Origin: Sphingobacterium endophyticum
GTDB lineage: Bacteria > Bacteroidota > Bacteroidia > Sphingobacteriales > Sphingobacteriaceae
Reading direction: 5' to 3'
Length of the DNA: 64,000 nucleotides
Assembly: GCF_009733535.1 (NCBI RefSeq)
Contig: NZ_SMMI01000014.1
Span: forward strand, 54,054 to 118,053
Shown in pieces: positions 1 through 8,142 of the stretch. A program made the translations under genes and the position numbers. How positions within the stretch are numbered: the first letter of the stretch is position 1; each line of letters begins with the position of its first letter. The notes under the pieces were generated by a model. That model did no database searches. It was not told the origin of the DNA and saw only the letters and a program-made list of their open reading frames with translations.

Positions 1-135
1 TATAGGTTGTCCAGAAGAGTTAGTTACAGTCCCTGAAACTTGACTCTGAGCCCATAAATCGCTAGAAATTGTACATAGAAATAGTACAAGCAAGATCCCC
101 AGCAATGGACTCCTATTACAAAAAAGAACATTCAT
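1..135 (-). CDS. TonB-dependent receptor (SusC/RagA type), N-terminal fragment
   Basis: An open frame of 45 codons runs leftward from an ATG at 135 off the window edge. It encodes a signal peptide (hydrophobic LLGILLVLFLC, then an Ala-Gln cleavage region) followed by QVSGTVTNSSGQPI. That motif is the usual start of the carboxypeptidase-regulatory-like domain that opens SusC/RagA TonB-linked outer-membrane receptors, which take up nutrients at the outer membrane. The rest of the gene, with plug and barrel, lies outside the window, so this is inferred from the N-terminus only. It is divergent from the Kelch/winged-helix regulator, which is the likely local regulator of this receptor. Confidence 0.75.
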   Translation of the reverse strand, partial: MNVLFCNRSPLLGILLVLFLCTISSDLWAQSQVSGTVTNSSGQPI

Positions 136-445
136 AATTAGCTAGTTAAAAAATTGATATAAAGATTTATTTATTATTATAGGTTTTTGTTCAATTTATA
201 AAGCTTGAATTTATTTGGTCAGTAAATTCATAAACAATATAAATGCAATAGGATTAATTTTTGGGTTAAAAAAGCCCCATTAACCCAAATAAAAAACATT
301 AACCCATATATAATTCCCAAGTTTATAACTGTAACATTTACCTTATAATTACATTATATAAATGTTTAGCTAAATCGGTTTTATACCTCTTATTTATTTT
401 CTAGTTATATTTGGTAATTAGTCAGACCGATACTTATAACCCTTT
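136..445. promoter_or_regulatory. Divergent regulatory region between receptor and regulator
   Basis: This 310-base AT-rich spacer separates the divergent receptor and regulator genes. It holds three copies of the octamer TGGGTTAA: one in forward orientation at 262-269 and two inverted (TTAACCCA) at 280-287 and 299-306. The last two start 19 bases apart, roughly two helical turns, and the first two form an inverted pair with a 10-base gap. A -7 box TATATTTG lies at 406-413, upstream of the regulator. I infer that the octamers are operators. No clear -7 box for the receptor was seen. Confidence 0.5.
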
Positions 446-2986
446 ATGCCAGCAATTTTAAGATATATTGCCAGACGTCAAAAAACTGAAAGAATTATTA
501 AGGTTTTATTGATAACCCTCTTTGTTATTTTTTGCAAGCAATCGATTGGTCAAGGGTTGAAATTTGTTGCAGGGGATCAAGCAATTGAAAAAAGGACTTC
601 ATTAAAAATTTATCCGTCTAAATTTTTTGAGTCTTATAAGTATTTTGAAATTTCCTTTGAAATAAACATTTCCAAAAACTCAGCAGTTGGTTATATTTTT
701 AGGATAAAAGAAAAGGAAGATTCTCCAATTTTCAATCTTTATTTTGATGAGGAGAACAACAAAGCAATCTTTAGATTAAATGAAGAGGGCAAATTCAGTT
801 TAATAACATCAGAACTATCCAGTGAAAAATTAAGTATTGGCAGTTGGATACCAATTAAAATAAAATTTGATTTAGAAAACAAGGAAGTGATTTTGCAAAT
901 TTCTAATCAAAGACCTCAAGTAGCAAAAGCAAATCTTTCAATTCCTTACACACCGACCATATATTTTGGAAAAAGTGATTATATGATTGATGTTCCATCC
1001 ATGTCAATTAGAAATCTAAAATTGGGAAACGGTGAAAAGGAAACATATATCCCTTTTAAGGAAAGTAAAGGAACCTTATTACATAATTTAAGAGGAGATA
1101 TAATAGGGGAAGTAAATAATGGGATTTGGTTATCCAATAATTCTTATCATTGGCAAAAAAGACTTATTACTTCATTTTCTTCAGAATCTGGTTCTGAATA
1201 CAATTCGAAAACCAAATCAATCTACTACTTTAATCGAGATAGCCTTCAAATTTTTAACCTTCAAACTTCGGAACTAAAAAAAATCAAATTCTCCAGTCCT
1301 TGCCCAGTTAAGATACATCGTGGAAATACATTTATTGATACTTCAAACAACAAATTATATGTGTATGAAACTTTTTATTCATCCACATATAAAGGTCCAA
1401 CCATGGCAAGTTTAGACCTAGAAAATAATCAATGGAAAATTGAAAGTTTCGATAATTTAAACAAAGAGCTTAATCATCATGGCTATGTCTTTCTAAATGA
1501 TTATCACAAGTTATTAATCTTTGGAGGATTCGGGGATATGTCTTATAGCAATAAGTTCGCTGAATATACAATAGGCACTGATAAATGGAAACAGAATATT
1601 TCAACCAGTGGACCTCAAATCTTTCCAAGATATTTTACGTCAATGGGCTACTCAAAAATATTCGATAAGGTCTTTATTTTTGGTGGGATGGGCAATGAAT
1701 CTGGGGAACACATTGTTGGGAGAAGGTATTTTTACGACTTATATAGTCTCAATCCTAGCACGAATAAAGTGGATAAACTTTGGGAAATTGATTGGAAGGA
1801 AAAGCCATTTGTTCCTGCAAGGGGCTTAGTTATTCAAGATTCTAACAGCTTATTTGTTTTAGGTTACCCTGAGCATTTAACTCATTCCTTAATAAAACTT
1901 TATAAATTTTCACTTCAAGATGGACGGTTTGAACAATTGGGCGATTCAATTCCAATTTATTCGGATAAAATAAGTACAAGAGCCAAACTATACTATGATA
2001 ATCAGTTGAAAAAATTAATTTGTTTGGTTCAAGAATCTGATGATGATATTCGATCAAAAATAATAATTCATACACTAAACTTTCCGGCTATTAGTTTTAA
2101 GGAATTACATTCATTCCCAATAGCAAAGAAGCATAACGTAGTTTTCCAATATGCAATTGCTTGCATCATTATTATTTTAATTTTTGGTTATTTATTGTAT
2201 CGAATTCTTCATGCAAAAAGAACAAAACAAGTTGTTGAAATCGACACATATCCCACTACTCCTTTAAAAAGTCAAACTCGAAATTGTATTTATCTGTTTG
2301 GTGATTTCACCCTGATTGATAGAAAGGGGAAGGATATTTCTTACCTACTAAGTACAAGACTACAACAAGTTTTTTGCCTTATTTTATTTCACAGCAAGGA
2401 AGTAGGGATAAGTTCCAAATTACTTAGTCATTCGTTATGGCCTGATAAGCCAAAGGATAAAGTAAAAACTTCTAGAGGTGTTGCAATTAATAATCTGAGA
2501 AAAGTGCTCCAAGAAATTGATGGGATTGAGATTGTTTTCGAAGATGGGCACTTCCGAATGATTATTAACAGTGAATGTTTCTGTGATTATCTTGAAATCA
2601 ATAAAGAATTACTTAATGATGAAAGTCAAATATCAGATCATTTTTACAATATCGTACGTAAAGGAAAGTTTTTATTAGGACATGACGACCCTATTCTAGA
2701 TGAGGAAAAATCCAAAACGGAAAAAATTATTATTGAAATATTAGAGAAAGACCTAAATCAGCAAATCCAGAAGAGAAATTATAGTCAGATATCATTCGTC
2801 GCAGAAACAATTTTAATAATCGATCCTATTAATGAAAATGCATTAGAAAAAAGTCTGTATGCATTGTATATGTTGAAATCTGAAAGCAAAGCAAAAGTTA
2901 TATTTGATAAATTTACTGAGCAATTTGAATTAAATATGGGAGAAAAATATAGGTTTTCTTTTAATCATTTTTGGAAAGAGTCTTAG
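446..2986 (+). CDS. Membrane-spanning LamG/Kelch sensor with winged-helix and BTAD output
   Basis: This 846-residue protein appears to be a one-component transmembrane regulator. Residues about 18-36 are a signal sequence. Residues about 40-200 resemble a concanavalin-like (LamG) sandwich. Residues about 250-555 contain Kelch/galactose-oxidase-type blades, with LLIFGGFGD near 356 and VFIFGGMGN near 409. One membrane helix lies at about 568-588. The cytoplasmic part begins near 615 with an OmpR/SARP-like winged helix (LFGDFTLIDRKG, then SRGVAINNLRKVL), followed from about 720 by a helical region ending in the BTAD-like signature IDPINENALEKSLYALY. There is no kinase or receiver domain. It lies divergent from a SusC-type receptor, so I infer that it senses an extracytoplasmic ligand and controls that receptor directly. 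Domain calls are by eye. Confidence 0.7.
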   Translation: MPAILRYIARRQKTERIIKVLLITLFVIFCKQSIGQGLKFVAGDQAIEKRTSLKIYPSKFFESYKYFEISFEINISKNSAVGYIFRIKEKEDSPIFNLYFDEENNKAIFRLNEEGKFSLITSELSSEKLSIGSWIPIKIKFDLENKEVILQISNQRPQVAKANLSIPYTPTIYFGKSDYMIDVPSMSIRNLKLGNGEKETYIPFKESKGTLLHNLRGDIIGEVNNGIWLSNNSYHWQKRLITSFSSESGSEYNSKTKSIYYFNRDSLQIFNLQTSELKKIKFSSPCPVKIHRGNTFIDTSNNKLYVYETFYSSTYKGPTMASLDLENNQWKIESFDNLNKELNHHGYVFLNDYHKLLIFGGFGDMSYSNKFAEYTIGTDKWKQNISTSGPQIFPRYFTSMGYSKIFDKVFIFGGMGNESGEHIVGRRYFYDLYSLNPSTNKVDKLWEIDWKEKPFVPARGLVIQDSNSLFVLGYPEHLTHSLIKLYKFSLQDGRFEQLGDSIPIYSDKISTRAKLYYDNQLKKLICLVQESDDDIRSKIIIHTLNFPAISFKELHSFPIAKKHNVVFQYAIACIIIILIFGYLLYRILHAKRTKQVVEIDTYPTTPLKSQTRNCIYLFGDFTLIDRKGKDISYLLSTRLQQVFCLILFHSKEVGISSKLLSHSLWPDKPKDKVKTSRGVAINNLRKVLQEIDGIEIVFEDGHFRMIINSECFCDYLEINKELLNDESQISDHFYNIVRKGKFLLGHDDPILDEEKSKTEKIIIEILEKDLNQQIQKRNYSQISFVAETILIIDPINENALEKSLYALYMLKSESKAKVIFDKFTEQFELNMGEKYRFSFNHFWKES

Positions 2987-3070
2987 CACTCCTATCCTTT
3001 TTTCTATGGAAAGATATCATTGCCAGACATTCTATTGGATTTCTTAAAAAATTAAAACTTTCAGAAAAAC

Positions 3071-3634
3071 CTACTTCAACATTATACCTGCAGATAGGTT
3101 GATATGTTGATGATAAAAAGTAGGACCATAATAATTTCCATGCAATTGTTGGTACACATAAGTTGCAGAAATAGTAAACTTGGTTTTGTTCAGGGAGTCA
3201 AATAAATAGAACAGACCCACTTTTCCTAAAAATCCTTTATCATAAACGGGCCCAATGCTAGGTGCATATCCTGCATTCGCAACAACGCCTATTCTAGAGG
3301 CTTCAGCAAAATCCTTGAAAGGAAATCTCGCATCAATAAAAATGGGGAATAGATTGCGGTCATATTTAAGTTTTTTGGATTCTCCGCCCTGATTTTCATT
3401 TTCTGAATAATCGCCTTTTAGCGTTTCATTGCCTAAGCCAAGACCAATAAAGGCTTTCTCATTGAAGTTTTTGCCAAAGATAAAGTGCAGTGAGTATCCA
3501 TTAAATGTACCTTGATATTTAGGATTTGAAACACCTATATTTCCACCGCCTTGAAATTGGGTATAGTAAGAGCTTTGGCTAAAACCAAAGCTTATCATGA
3601 AAAAAAGAAAGCAAAAGCTGAAGAGTATCTTCAT
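3071..3634 (-). CDS. Putative exported outer-membrane beta-barrel protein
   Basis: The 187-residue product has a clear signal peptide (KILFSFCFLFFMISFGFSQS). The remainder alternates polar and hydrophobic residues and is rich in Gly, Tyr and Phe, ending in the strand-like INLSAGIMLK. Alternating strands and a hydrophobic C-terminus fit a small outer-membrane barrel of the kind common in Bacteroidota, but no named family is recognised. It starts 3 bases after the holA stop on the same strand, so the two are probably co-transcribed. That pairing does not by itself suggest a functional link. Confidence 0.6.
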   Translation of the reverse strand: MKILFSFCFLFFMISFGFSQSSYYTQFQGGGNIGVSNPKYQGTFNGYSLHFIFGKNFNEKAFIGLGLGNETLKGDYSENENQGGESKKLKYDRNLFPIFIDARFPFKDFAEASRIGVVANAGYAPSIGPVYDKGFLGKVGLFYLFDSLNKTKFTISATYVYQQLHGNYYGPTFYHQHINLSAGIMLK

Positions 3635-3637
3635 TTG

Positions 3638-4645
3638 TTAATTGAGTATTTTATAGATTAATTCGGTTAATAAGTCTCCACTTTCTGTTAAATGACCAAC
3701 ATTCATCCCTTTAGATTTCAAATCAAATTCCTTGATGACGTGGATGACTTCAAAAGTTTTTCTTCTGTTGAAATTTCGGGCGGCGTATTCGTATTCTTTA
3801 ACAAAGAAAGGGTGTACTCCTAATTGTTTGGCAGCTGCAGCGGAGGATTTGTCAGGCAGGTAATGGTATTTCAAGATCTTTGTAAAATACGTTCCCAAAG
3901 AACCGATGACCACTGGCATTGGATTACTTTTAGGATTTGCTGCAAAATAATCAACAATTTGGAATGCTTTCAGCGCATTTCTTTTCGAAAGCGCGGTATT
4001 TAATTCAAATACATTGAAATCTTTGCTGATTCCTATATTCTGTTCAACATCGTTGTTGGTAATTTCTTTTTCAGCAGGAATATTGAGTTGAAGTTTCTCT
4101 ATTTCATTTGCAATTTTTGAAAGATCCGTACCTAGGTATTCCGCCATTAATGCAGATGCCTGAGGATGAATCTTCCTTCCGGACGCTTGTAATTGCTCAT
4201 TGATCCATGCAGCAACTTTATCCTCATAAAGTTTGTTAGATTCCAGGACAATGCCTGTTTTTTCCATGAGTTTGAATACCTTCTTTCGTTTATCGAACTT
4301 GCTATATTTATGTGCAAAGACCAGAACGGTTGATGGAGTGGGCTGTTCCAGGTATTTTAGGAGTAGTTCATCATCTTTCCATTTTAGGTTCTGAGCTTCC
4401 TTGACGACGATAACTTGGAAATCGCTCATCATCGGATAGCGCTTGGCCATACTGATTACGTTGGAGAAATCAGTATCCTTGCCATAGACCACGGTTTGGT
4501 CGAAACCCTTTTGGGCATCTTCCAGGACTTGATGTTCAATAGCATCAGCTATCAGATCGATGAAATAGGGTTCTTCTCCATGCAAAAGATAGACAGGAGC
4601 AAGATTTTTTTTCTTGATATCGGATAAAATGGATTGGGTATTCAT
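3638..4645 (-). CDS. holA: DNA polymerase III subunit delta
   Basis: This 335-residue protein matches the delta subunit of the clamp loader, which opens the beta sliding clamp and hands it to the replicative polymerase. The N-terminal AAA-like fold begins with LAPVYLLHGEEPYFIDLIADA near residue 15. It continues through a region with VLVFAHKYSKFDKRKKVFK, and the C-terminal helical collar domain includes the LSKIANEIEKL stretch. Length and order are normal for the family. It is divergent from the HsdR-N-like gene, a neighbour arrangement I believe is common in Bacteroidota. The start is the ATG 72 bases from the divergent start codon. Confidence 0.9.
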   Translation of the reverse strand: MNTQSILSDIKKKNLAPVYLLHGEEPYFIDLIADAIEHQVLEDAQKGFDQTVVYGKDTDFSNVISMAKRYPMMSDFQVIVVKEAQNLKWKDDELLLKYLEQPTPSTVLVFAHKYSKFDKRKKVFKLMEKTGIVLESNKLYEDKVAAWINEQLQASGRKIHPQASALMAEYLGTDLSKIANEIEKLQLNIPAEKEITNNDVEQNIGISKDFNVFELNTALSKRNALKAFQIVDYFAANPKSNPMPVVIGSLGTYFTKILKYHYLPDKSSAAAAKQLGVHPFFVKEYEYAARNFNRRKTFEVIHVIKEFDLKSKGMNVGHLTESGDLLTELIYKILN

Positions 4646-4680
4646 GCAGTACGAAAGTACAAAAATGTGGAGACTTTTAC

Positions 4681-4714
4681 TTGTTGGAAAAGGGCGGAAA
4701 ATTTCGTAATTTTG
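4681..4714 (+). promoter_or_regulatory. Bacteroidota-type promoter of the HsdR-N-like gene
   Basis: A TTG at 4684-4686 is followed after 20 bases by TAATTTTG at 4707-4714, a perfect TAnnTTTG -7 box. The ATG at 4718 is only three bases beyond the box, so the transcript should be leaderless or nearly so. This is a motif match and has not been tested. Confidence 0.6.
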
Positions 4715-4717
4715 TAA

Positions 4718-5185
4718 ATGTTTAGACCAGTTCCTTTGAACTTACCGCCTTTTCCGGCAAAAATCCTCAAAAAACAAGATCAATATTATATTTTCGATAC
4801 GCTTCGGAAAAAGCATCTCTTGTTGACTCCAGAGGAGTGGGTACGACAACATTGGGTTAATCATCTAAACAAGCATTACCAATATCCGATGTCATTGATG
4901 AAGATTGAAGGCGGACTATCATTAAATGACCTTCAGAAAAGGAGTGATTTAGTCATTTTTAATCGTTCAGGATCCCGTGTACTTTTGGCAGAATTCAAAG
5001 CTCCATCTGTCAAAATTACCGAAAAAGTATTTGAACAAATCGCAAATTATAACAGTATTTATAAAATTCCCCTTCTTTTGGTCAGTAATGGAATTGAGCA
5101 TTATTATTGTAGAATAGATTTCGAGCAGGAGAAATTTACATTTATAACGGAACTGCCATCTTTTAATGAAGAAGATTTTGGATAA
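4718..5185 (+). CDS. Stand-alone HsdR N-terminal-domain protein (PD-(D/E)xK fold)
   Basis: The 155-residue product resembles the N-terminal nuclease domain of type I restriction subunit HsdR. KRSDLVIF supplies Asp77 and VLLAEFKAP supplies Glu92 and Lys94, which together fit a PD-(D/E)xK core. The helicase and C-terminal domains of HsdR are absent, and no hsdM or hsdS gene lies nearby, so it is not part of a type I restriction system here. The full-length frame with its own promoter shows it is a gene in its own right and not a broken hsdR. Its role is unknown. The position beside holA hints at DNA metabolism, but that is only a guess. Confidence 0.75.
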   Translation: MFRPVPLNLPPFPAKILKKQDQYYIFDTLRKKHLLLTPEEWVRQHWVNHLNKHYQYPMSLMKIEGGLSLNDLQKRSDLVIFNRSGSRVLLAEFKAPSVKITEKVFEQIANYNSIYKIPLLLVSNGIEHYYCRIDFEQEKFTFITELPSFNEEDFG

Positions 5186-5230
5186 TAAAATAAATATTAT
5201 ATTAGTAGTTTAAAGCACAGAAGGAACCAC

Positions 5231-5929
5231 ATGAATATAGATAAAAACGAATTTAGAAAGTATGCGATCAAGCATCATAGAATTGGAAGCCAACATGTAG
5301 ATGGTTACATTTCTAGACTACAACAACAAATCCCAAGCAATTTAACGCCATACATTATTGAGGAACGTCAATTAAATGTTGCTCAGATGGACGTTTTTTC
5401 GCGCTTGATGATGGACCGTATTATCTTTTTAGGTGATGGAATTAATGATCAGGTTGCGAATATCGTTCAAGCCCAGTTATTGTTTTTACAATCGACAGAT
5501 GCTCAGCGTGATATTCAGATTTACATTAATTCACCGGGCGGAAGTGTTTATGCAGGACTAGGAATCTATGATACGATGCAATACATTTCACCAGATGTAG
5601 CGACTATCTGTACAGGAATTGCAGCTTCAATGGGAGCGGTATTGTTAGTAGCCGGCGCGAAAGGTAAACGTGCTGCATTACGTCACTCACGTGTTATGAT
5701 TCACCAACCATCAGGAGGCGCTCAGGGAGTTGCATCGGATATGGAAATCAACTTACGAGAGATGATGAAATTAAAAGAAGAATTATACACAATCATTTCT
5801 GATCACTCAGGCCAGACTTATGACTGGGTTGAGAAATCATCAGACCGTGATTATTGGATGCGTGCCGCTGAAGCCAAAGAATTTGGTATGATCGATGAGG
5901 TATTGCTTCCGAAAAAAGAAACAAAATAA
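5231..5929 (+). CDS. clpP: ATP-dependent Clp protease proteolytic subunit
   Basis: This is the serine peptidase that forms the two-ring ClpP barrel and degrades proteins delivered by ClpX. The catalytic triad is visible as Ser133 (GIAASMGAV), His158 (VMIHQPSGG) and Asp207 ([10 protein letters not shown]). At 232 residues it is longer than the E. coli protein because of a roughly 30-residue N-terminal extension. clpX begins 5 bases downstream on the same strand, so the two form an operon. The trigger-factor gene that often precedes clpP elsewhere is not here. Confidence 0.96.
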   Translation: MNIDKNEFRKYAIKHHRIGSQHVDGYISRLQQQIPSNLTPYIIEERQLNVAQMDVFSRLMMDRIIFLGDGINDQVANIVQAQLLFLQSTDAQRDIQIYINSPGGSVYAGLGIYDTMQYISPDVATICTGIAASMGAVLLVAGAKGKRAALRHSRVMIHQPSGGAQGVASDMEINLREMMKLKEELYTIISDHSGQTYDWVEKSSDRDYWMRAAEAKEFGMIDEVLLPKKETK

Positions 5930-5934
5930 AAACG

Positions 5935-7185
5935 ATGAGTAAGACGAACAATAGAGATATACATTGCTCATTTTGCGGGATCAGTAAAAATGAAGCGCAA
6001 ATGCTTATTGCGGGTGATGGAGCGCATATCTGCGACAGATGTGTGCAACAAGCTGGGGAGATTTTAGCGGAAGAGCTTAAGCAACGCAAGAATAAATCTA
6101 TTCAAACTGCTCTTAAGTTAATCCGTCCAAAAGAGATTAAAGATCATTTAGATCAATATGTTATTGGACAAGATGACGCTAAGAAAGTAATTTCTGTGGC
6201 AGTTTATAACCACTATAAGCGTTTAAACCAACGTGTTGACTCCGATGAGACCGAGATTGAAAAATCAAACCTTATTATCGTTGGTGAAACCGGAACGGGT
6301 AAAACCTTATTGGCAAAAACCGTTGCAAAGATTCTGAACGTACCTTTTTGTATCGTTGATGCTACGGTGTTGACAGAAGCGGGTTATGTAGGTGAGGACG
6401 TTGAAAGTATTTTGACAAGGTTATTGCAAGCAGCTGATTATGATGTTGCAGCAGCAGAACGCGGTATCATTTATATTGATGAGATCGATAAAATCGCAAG
6501 AAAAAGTGATAATCCGTCCATTACAAGGGACGTATCAGGAGAAGGTGTTCAACAAGCCTTGTTGAAAATCTTAGAAGGTACCAATGTGAATGTTCCACCA
6601 CAAGGAGGACGTAAGCATCCGGATCAAAAAATGATTTCGGTAAACACCAGTAACATTTTATTCATTTGTGGTGGTGCTTTTGATGGTATTCAAAAGAAAA
6701 TAGCAAACAGATTGAGAACTCAAACTGTTGGTTATAAAATGAAAGATGAGGATCAGGAAATTGATTTGAATAACTTGTATAAATATATCACACCGCAGGA
6801 TTTAAAGAACTTCGGTTTGATTCCAGAGTTAATCGGTCGTTTGCCAGTTCTTACGCATTTAAATCCATTGGATAAGGAAACTTTATTGAACATCCTGACC
6901 AAGCCTAAAAATGCATTGGTAAAACAATACATTAAATTGTTTGAATATGAAGGCGTAACATTATCCTTCGAACCGGAGGTTTATGAATTCATAGTGGATA
7001 AGGCTTGGGAGTTCAAGCTGGGTGCCCGGGGCTTACGGAGTATCTGTGAAGCCATTATGCTGGACGCCATGTTTGAAACGCCGAGCAATAAAGACAATTC
7101 GGATGAAAAGGCTTTACAGATTACCTTGGATTATGCGAAGAACAAATTTGCAAAGACGGACTTCAAAAAATTACAAGTAGCATAA
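5935..7185 (+). CDS. clpX: ATP-dependent Clp protease ATP-binding subunit ClpX
   Basis: ClpX is the AAA+ hexameric unfoldase that recognises tagged substrates and threads them into ClpP. The N-terminal zinc-binding domain has the four cysteines Cys11, Cys14, Cys33 and Cys36. Walker A is GETGTGKT at 117-124. Walker B is [10 protein letters not shown], with Asp182 and Glu183. The ClpP-contacting loop and the sensor region GARGLRS follow. At 416 residues the length is normal. It is co-transcribed with clpP, and a strong terminator follows the stop codon. Confidence 0.97.
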   Translation: MSKTNNRDIHCSFCGISKNEAQMLIAGDGAHICDRCVQQAGEILAEELKQRKNKSIQTALKLIRPKEIKDHLDQYVIGQDDAKKVISVAVYNHYKRLNQRVDSDETEIEKSNLIIVGETGTGKTLLAKTVAKILNVPFCIVDATVLTEAGYVGEDVESILTRLLQAADYDVAAAERGIIYIDEIDKIARKSDNPSITRDVSGEGVQQALLKILEGTNVNVPPQGGRKHPDQKMISVNTSNILFICGGAFDGIQKKIANRLRTQTVGYKMKDEDQEIDLNNLYKYITPQDLKNFGLIPELIGRLPVLTHLNPLDKETLLNILTKPKNALVKQYIKLFEYEGVTLSFEPEVYEFIVDKAWEFKLGARGLRSICEAIMLDAMFETPSNKDNSDEKALQITLDYAKNKFAKTDFKKLQVA

Positions 7186-7193
7186 CGAAACTG

Positions 7194-7223
7194 AAACCCT
7201 CGCCTATCACGCGAGGGTTTTTT
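7194..7223 (+). terminator. Rho-independent terminator of clpP-clpX
   Basis: A perfect 10-base stem (AAACCCTCGC / GCGAGGGTTT) with a 7-base loop runs into a T tract and begins 9 bases after the clpX stop codon. Confidence 0.9.
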
Positions 7224-7255
7224 GTATAAAGTGATTATTATTAAAGGATGAAATT

Positions 7256-8095
7256 ATGACGAAGAAAAAAGAAGAAACCCCAGAAAAAGTGCGCGAAGTT
7301 AACTCTCCAATTAAGGCCGGATTAAAAACAAAAGAAGATATTGTAAACAATTGGCTTCCACGTTATACCGGTAGACCACTTGCAGAGTTTGGGGAATATA
7401 TACTATTAACGAATTTCAGCAATTATGTTAAATTATTCTCCCAAATGCATGGCGACGCACCGATTATGGGCGAAGATAAACCGATGCAGTCCTGTACTGC
7501 AGATGGAATTACCATTATTAATTTCGGTATGGGATCTCCGGTTGCAGCGACGGTAATGGATTTATTGACCGCCATTCACCCAAAAGCAGTCCTGTTCTTA
7601 GGGAAAACAGGTGTGTTAAAAAAGAAAATTGATGTTGGCGACTTGATCCTACCGATAGCAGCAATTCGTGGTGAAGGAACATCGAATGACTACCTGCCAC
7701 CAGAAGTTCCATCGCTACCAGCCTTCGCCTTACAGAAAGCCATTTCTACAACCATCCGTGATCATTCACGTGATTATTGGACTGGTACAGTTTATACAAC
7801 CAATAGACGAGTTTGGGAGCATGATAAACAATTTAAAAAATACCTGAAAGGAATCCGAGCAATGGCTGTCGATATGGAAACTGCAACCATCTTCTCTGTC
7901 GGTTTTGCGAACAAAATTCCAACGGGAGCATTGTTATTGGTATCAGATCAGCCGATGGTTCCAGAAGGTGTAAAAACCGAGATATCGGATGTAACCGTAA
8001 CGAAATCTTATGTTGAGACTCACGTAAAGATTGGAATCGACGCCTTGAAGCAATTAATTAACAACGGCTTAACGGTAAAACACCTGAAGTTCTAA
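7256..8095 (+). CDS. amn: AMP nucleosidase (short Bacteroidota form)
   Basis: The 279-residue protein belongs to the nucleoside phosphorylase fold and most resembles the short AMP nucleosidases, which hydrolyse AMP to adenine and ribose 5-phosphate. Recognisable blocks are the glycine-containing IINFGMGSPVAATVMDLL, the VLFLGKTGVL stretch and AVDMETATIFSVGFANKIP, where the Met-Glu pair contacts the ribose in this superfamily. It lacks the extra N-terminal domain of the long E. coli Amn. The start is the ATG preceded by AAAGGATG, one of the few Shine-Dalgarno-like sites here. Another nucleoside-cleaving activity of the same fold is possible. Confidence 0.8.
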   Translation: MTKKKEETPEKVREVNSPIKAGLKTKEDIVNNWLPRYTGRPLAEFGEYILLTNFSNYVKLFSQMHGDAPIMGEDKPMQSCTADGITIINFGMGSPVAATVMDLLTAIHPKAVLFLGKTGVLKKKIDVGDLILPIAAIRGEGTSNDYLPPEVPSLPAFALQKAISTTIRDHSRDYWTGTVYTTNRRVWEHDKQFKKYLKGIRAMAVDMETATIFSVGFANKIPTGALLLVSDQPMVPEGVKTEISDVTVTKSYVETHVKIGIDALKQLINNGLTVKHLKF

Positions 8096-8103
8096 AAAAT
8101 ATC

Positions 8104-8111
8104 TACTTTTG
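8104..8111 (+). promoter_or_regulatory. -7 box upstream of cbs
   Basis: TACTTTTG matches the TAnnTTTG consensus 31 bases before the cbs start and just after the amn stop, so cbs probably has its own promoter. No good TTTG-type -33 element is visible. Confidence 0.4.
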
Positions 8112-8142
8112 TAGTAGACAACAAACAGAAGAGATTTCACCT

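Noticed and set aside
4718..5185. Part of a type I restriction-modification system
   Set aside because: No hsdM, hsdS or helicase domain is present; the protein is complete as a single domain.
5793..6089. A 98-codon frame antisense to the clpP-clpX junction
   Set aside because: It is a shadow of two certain genes, Cys/Ser-rich with no recognisable features.
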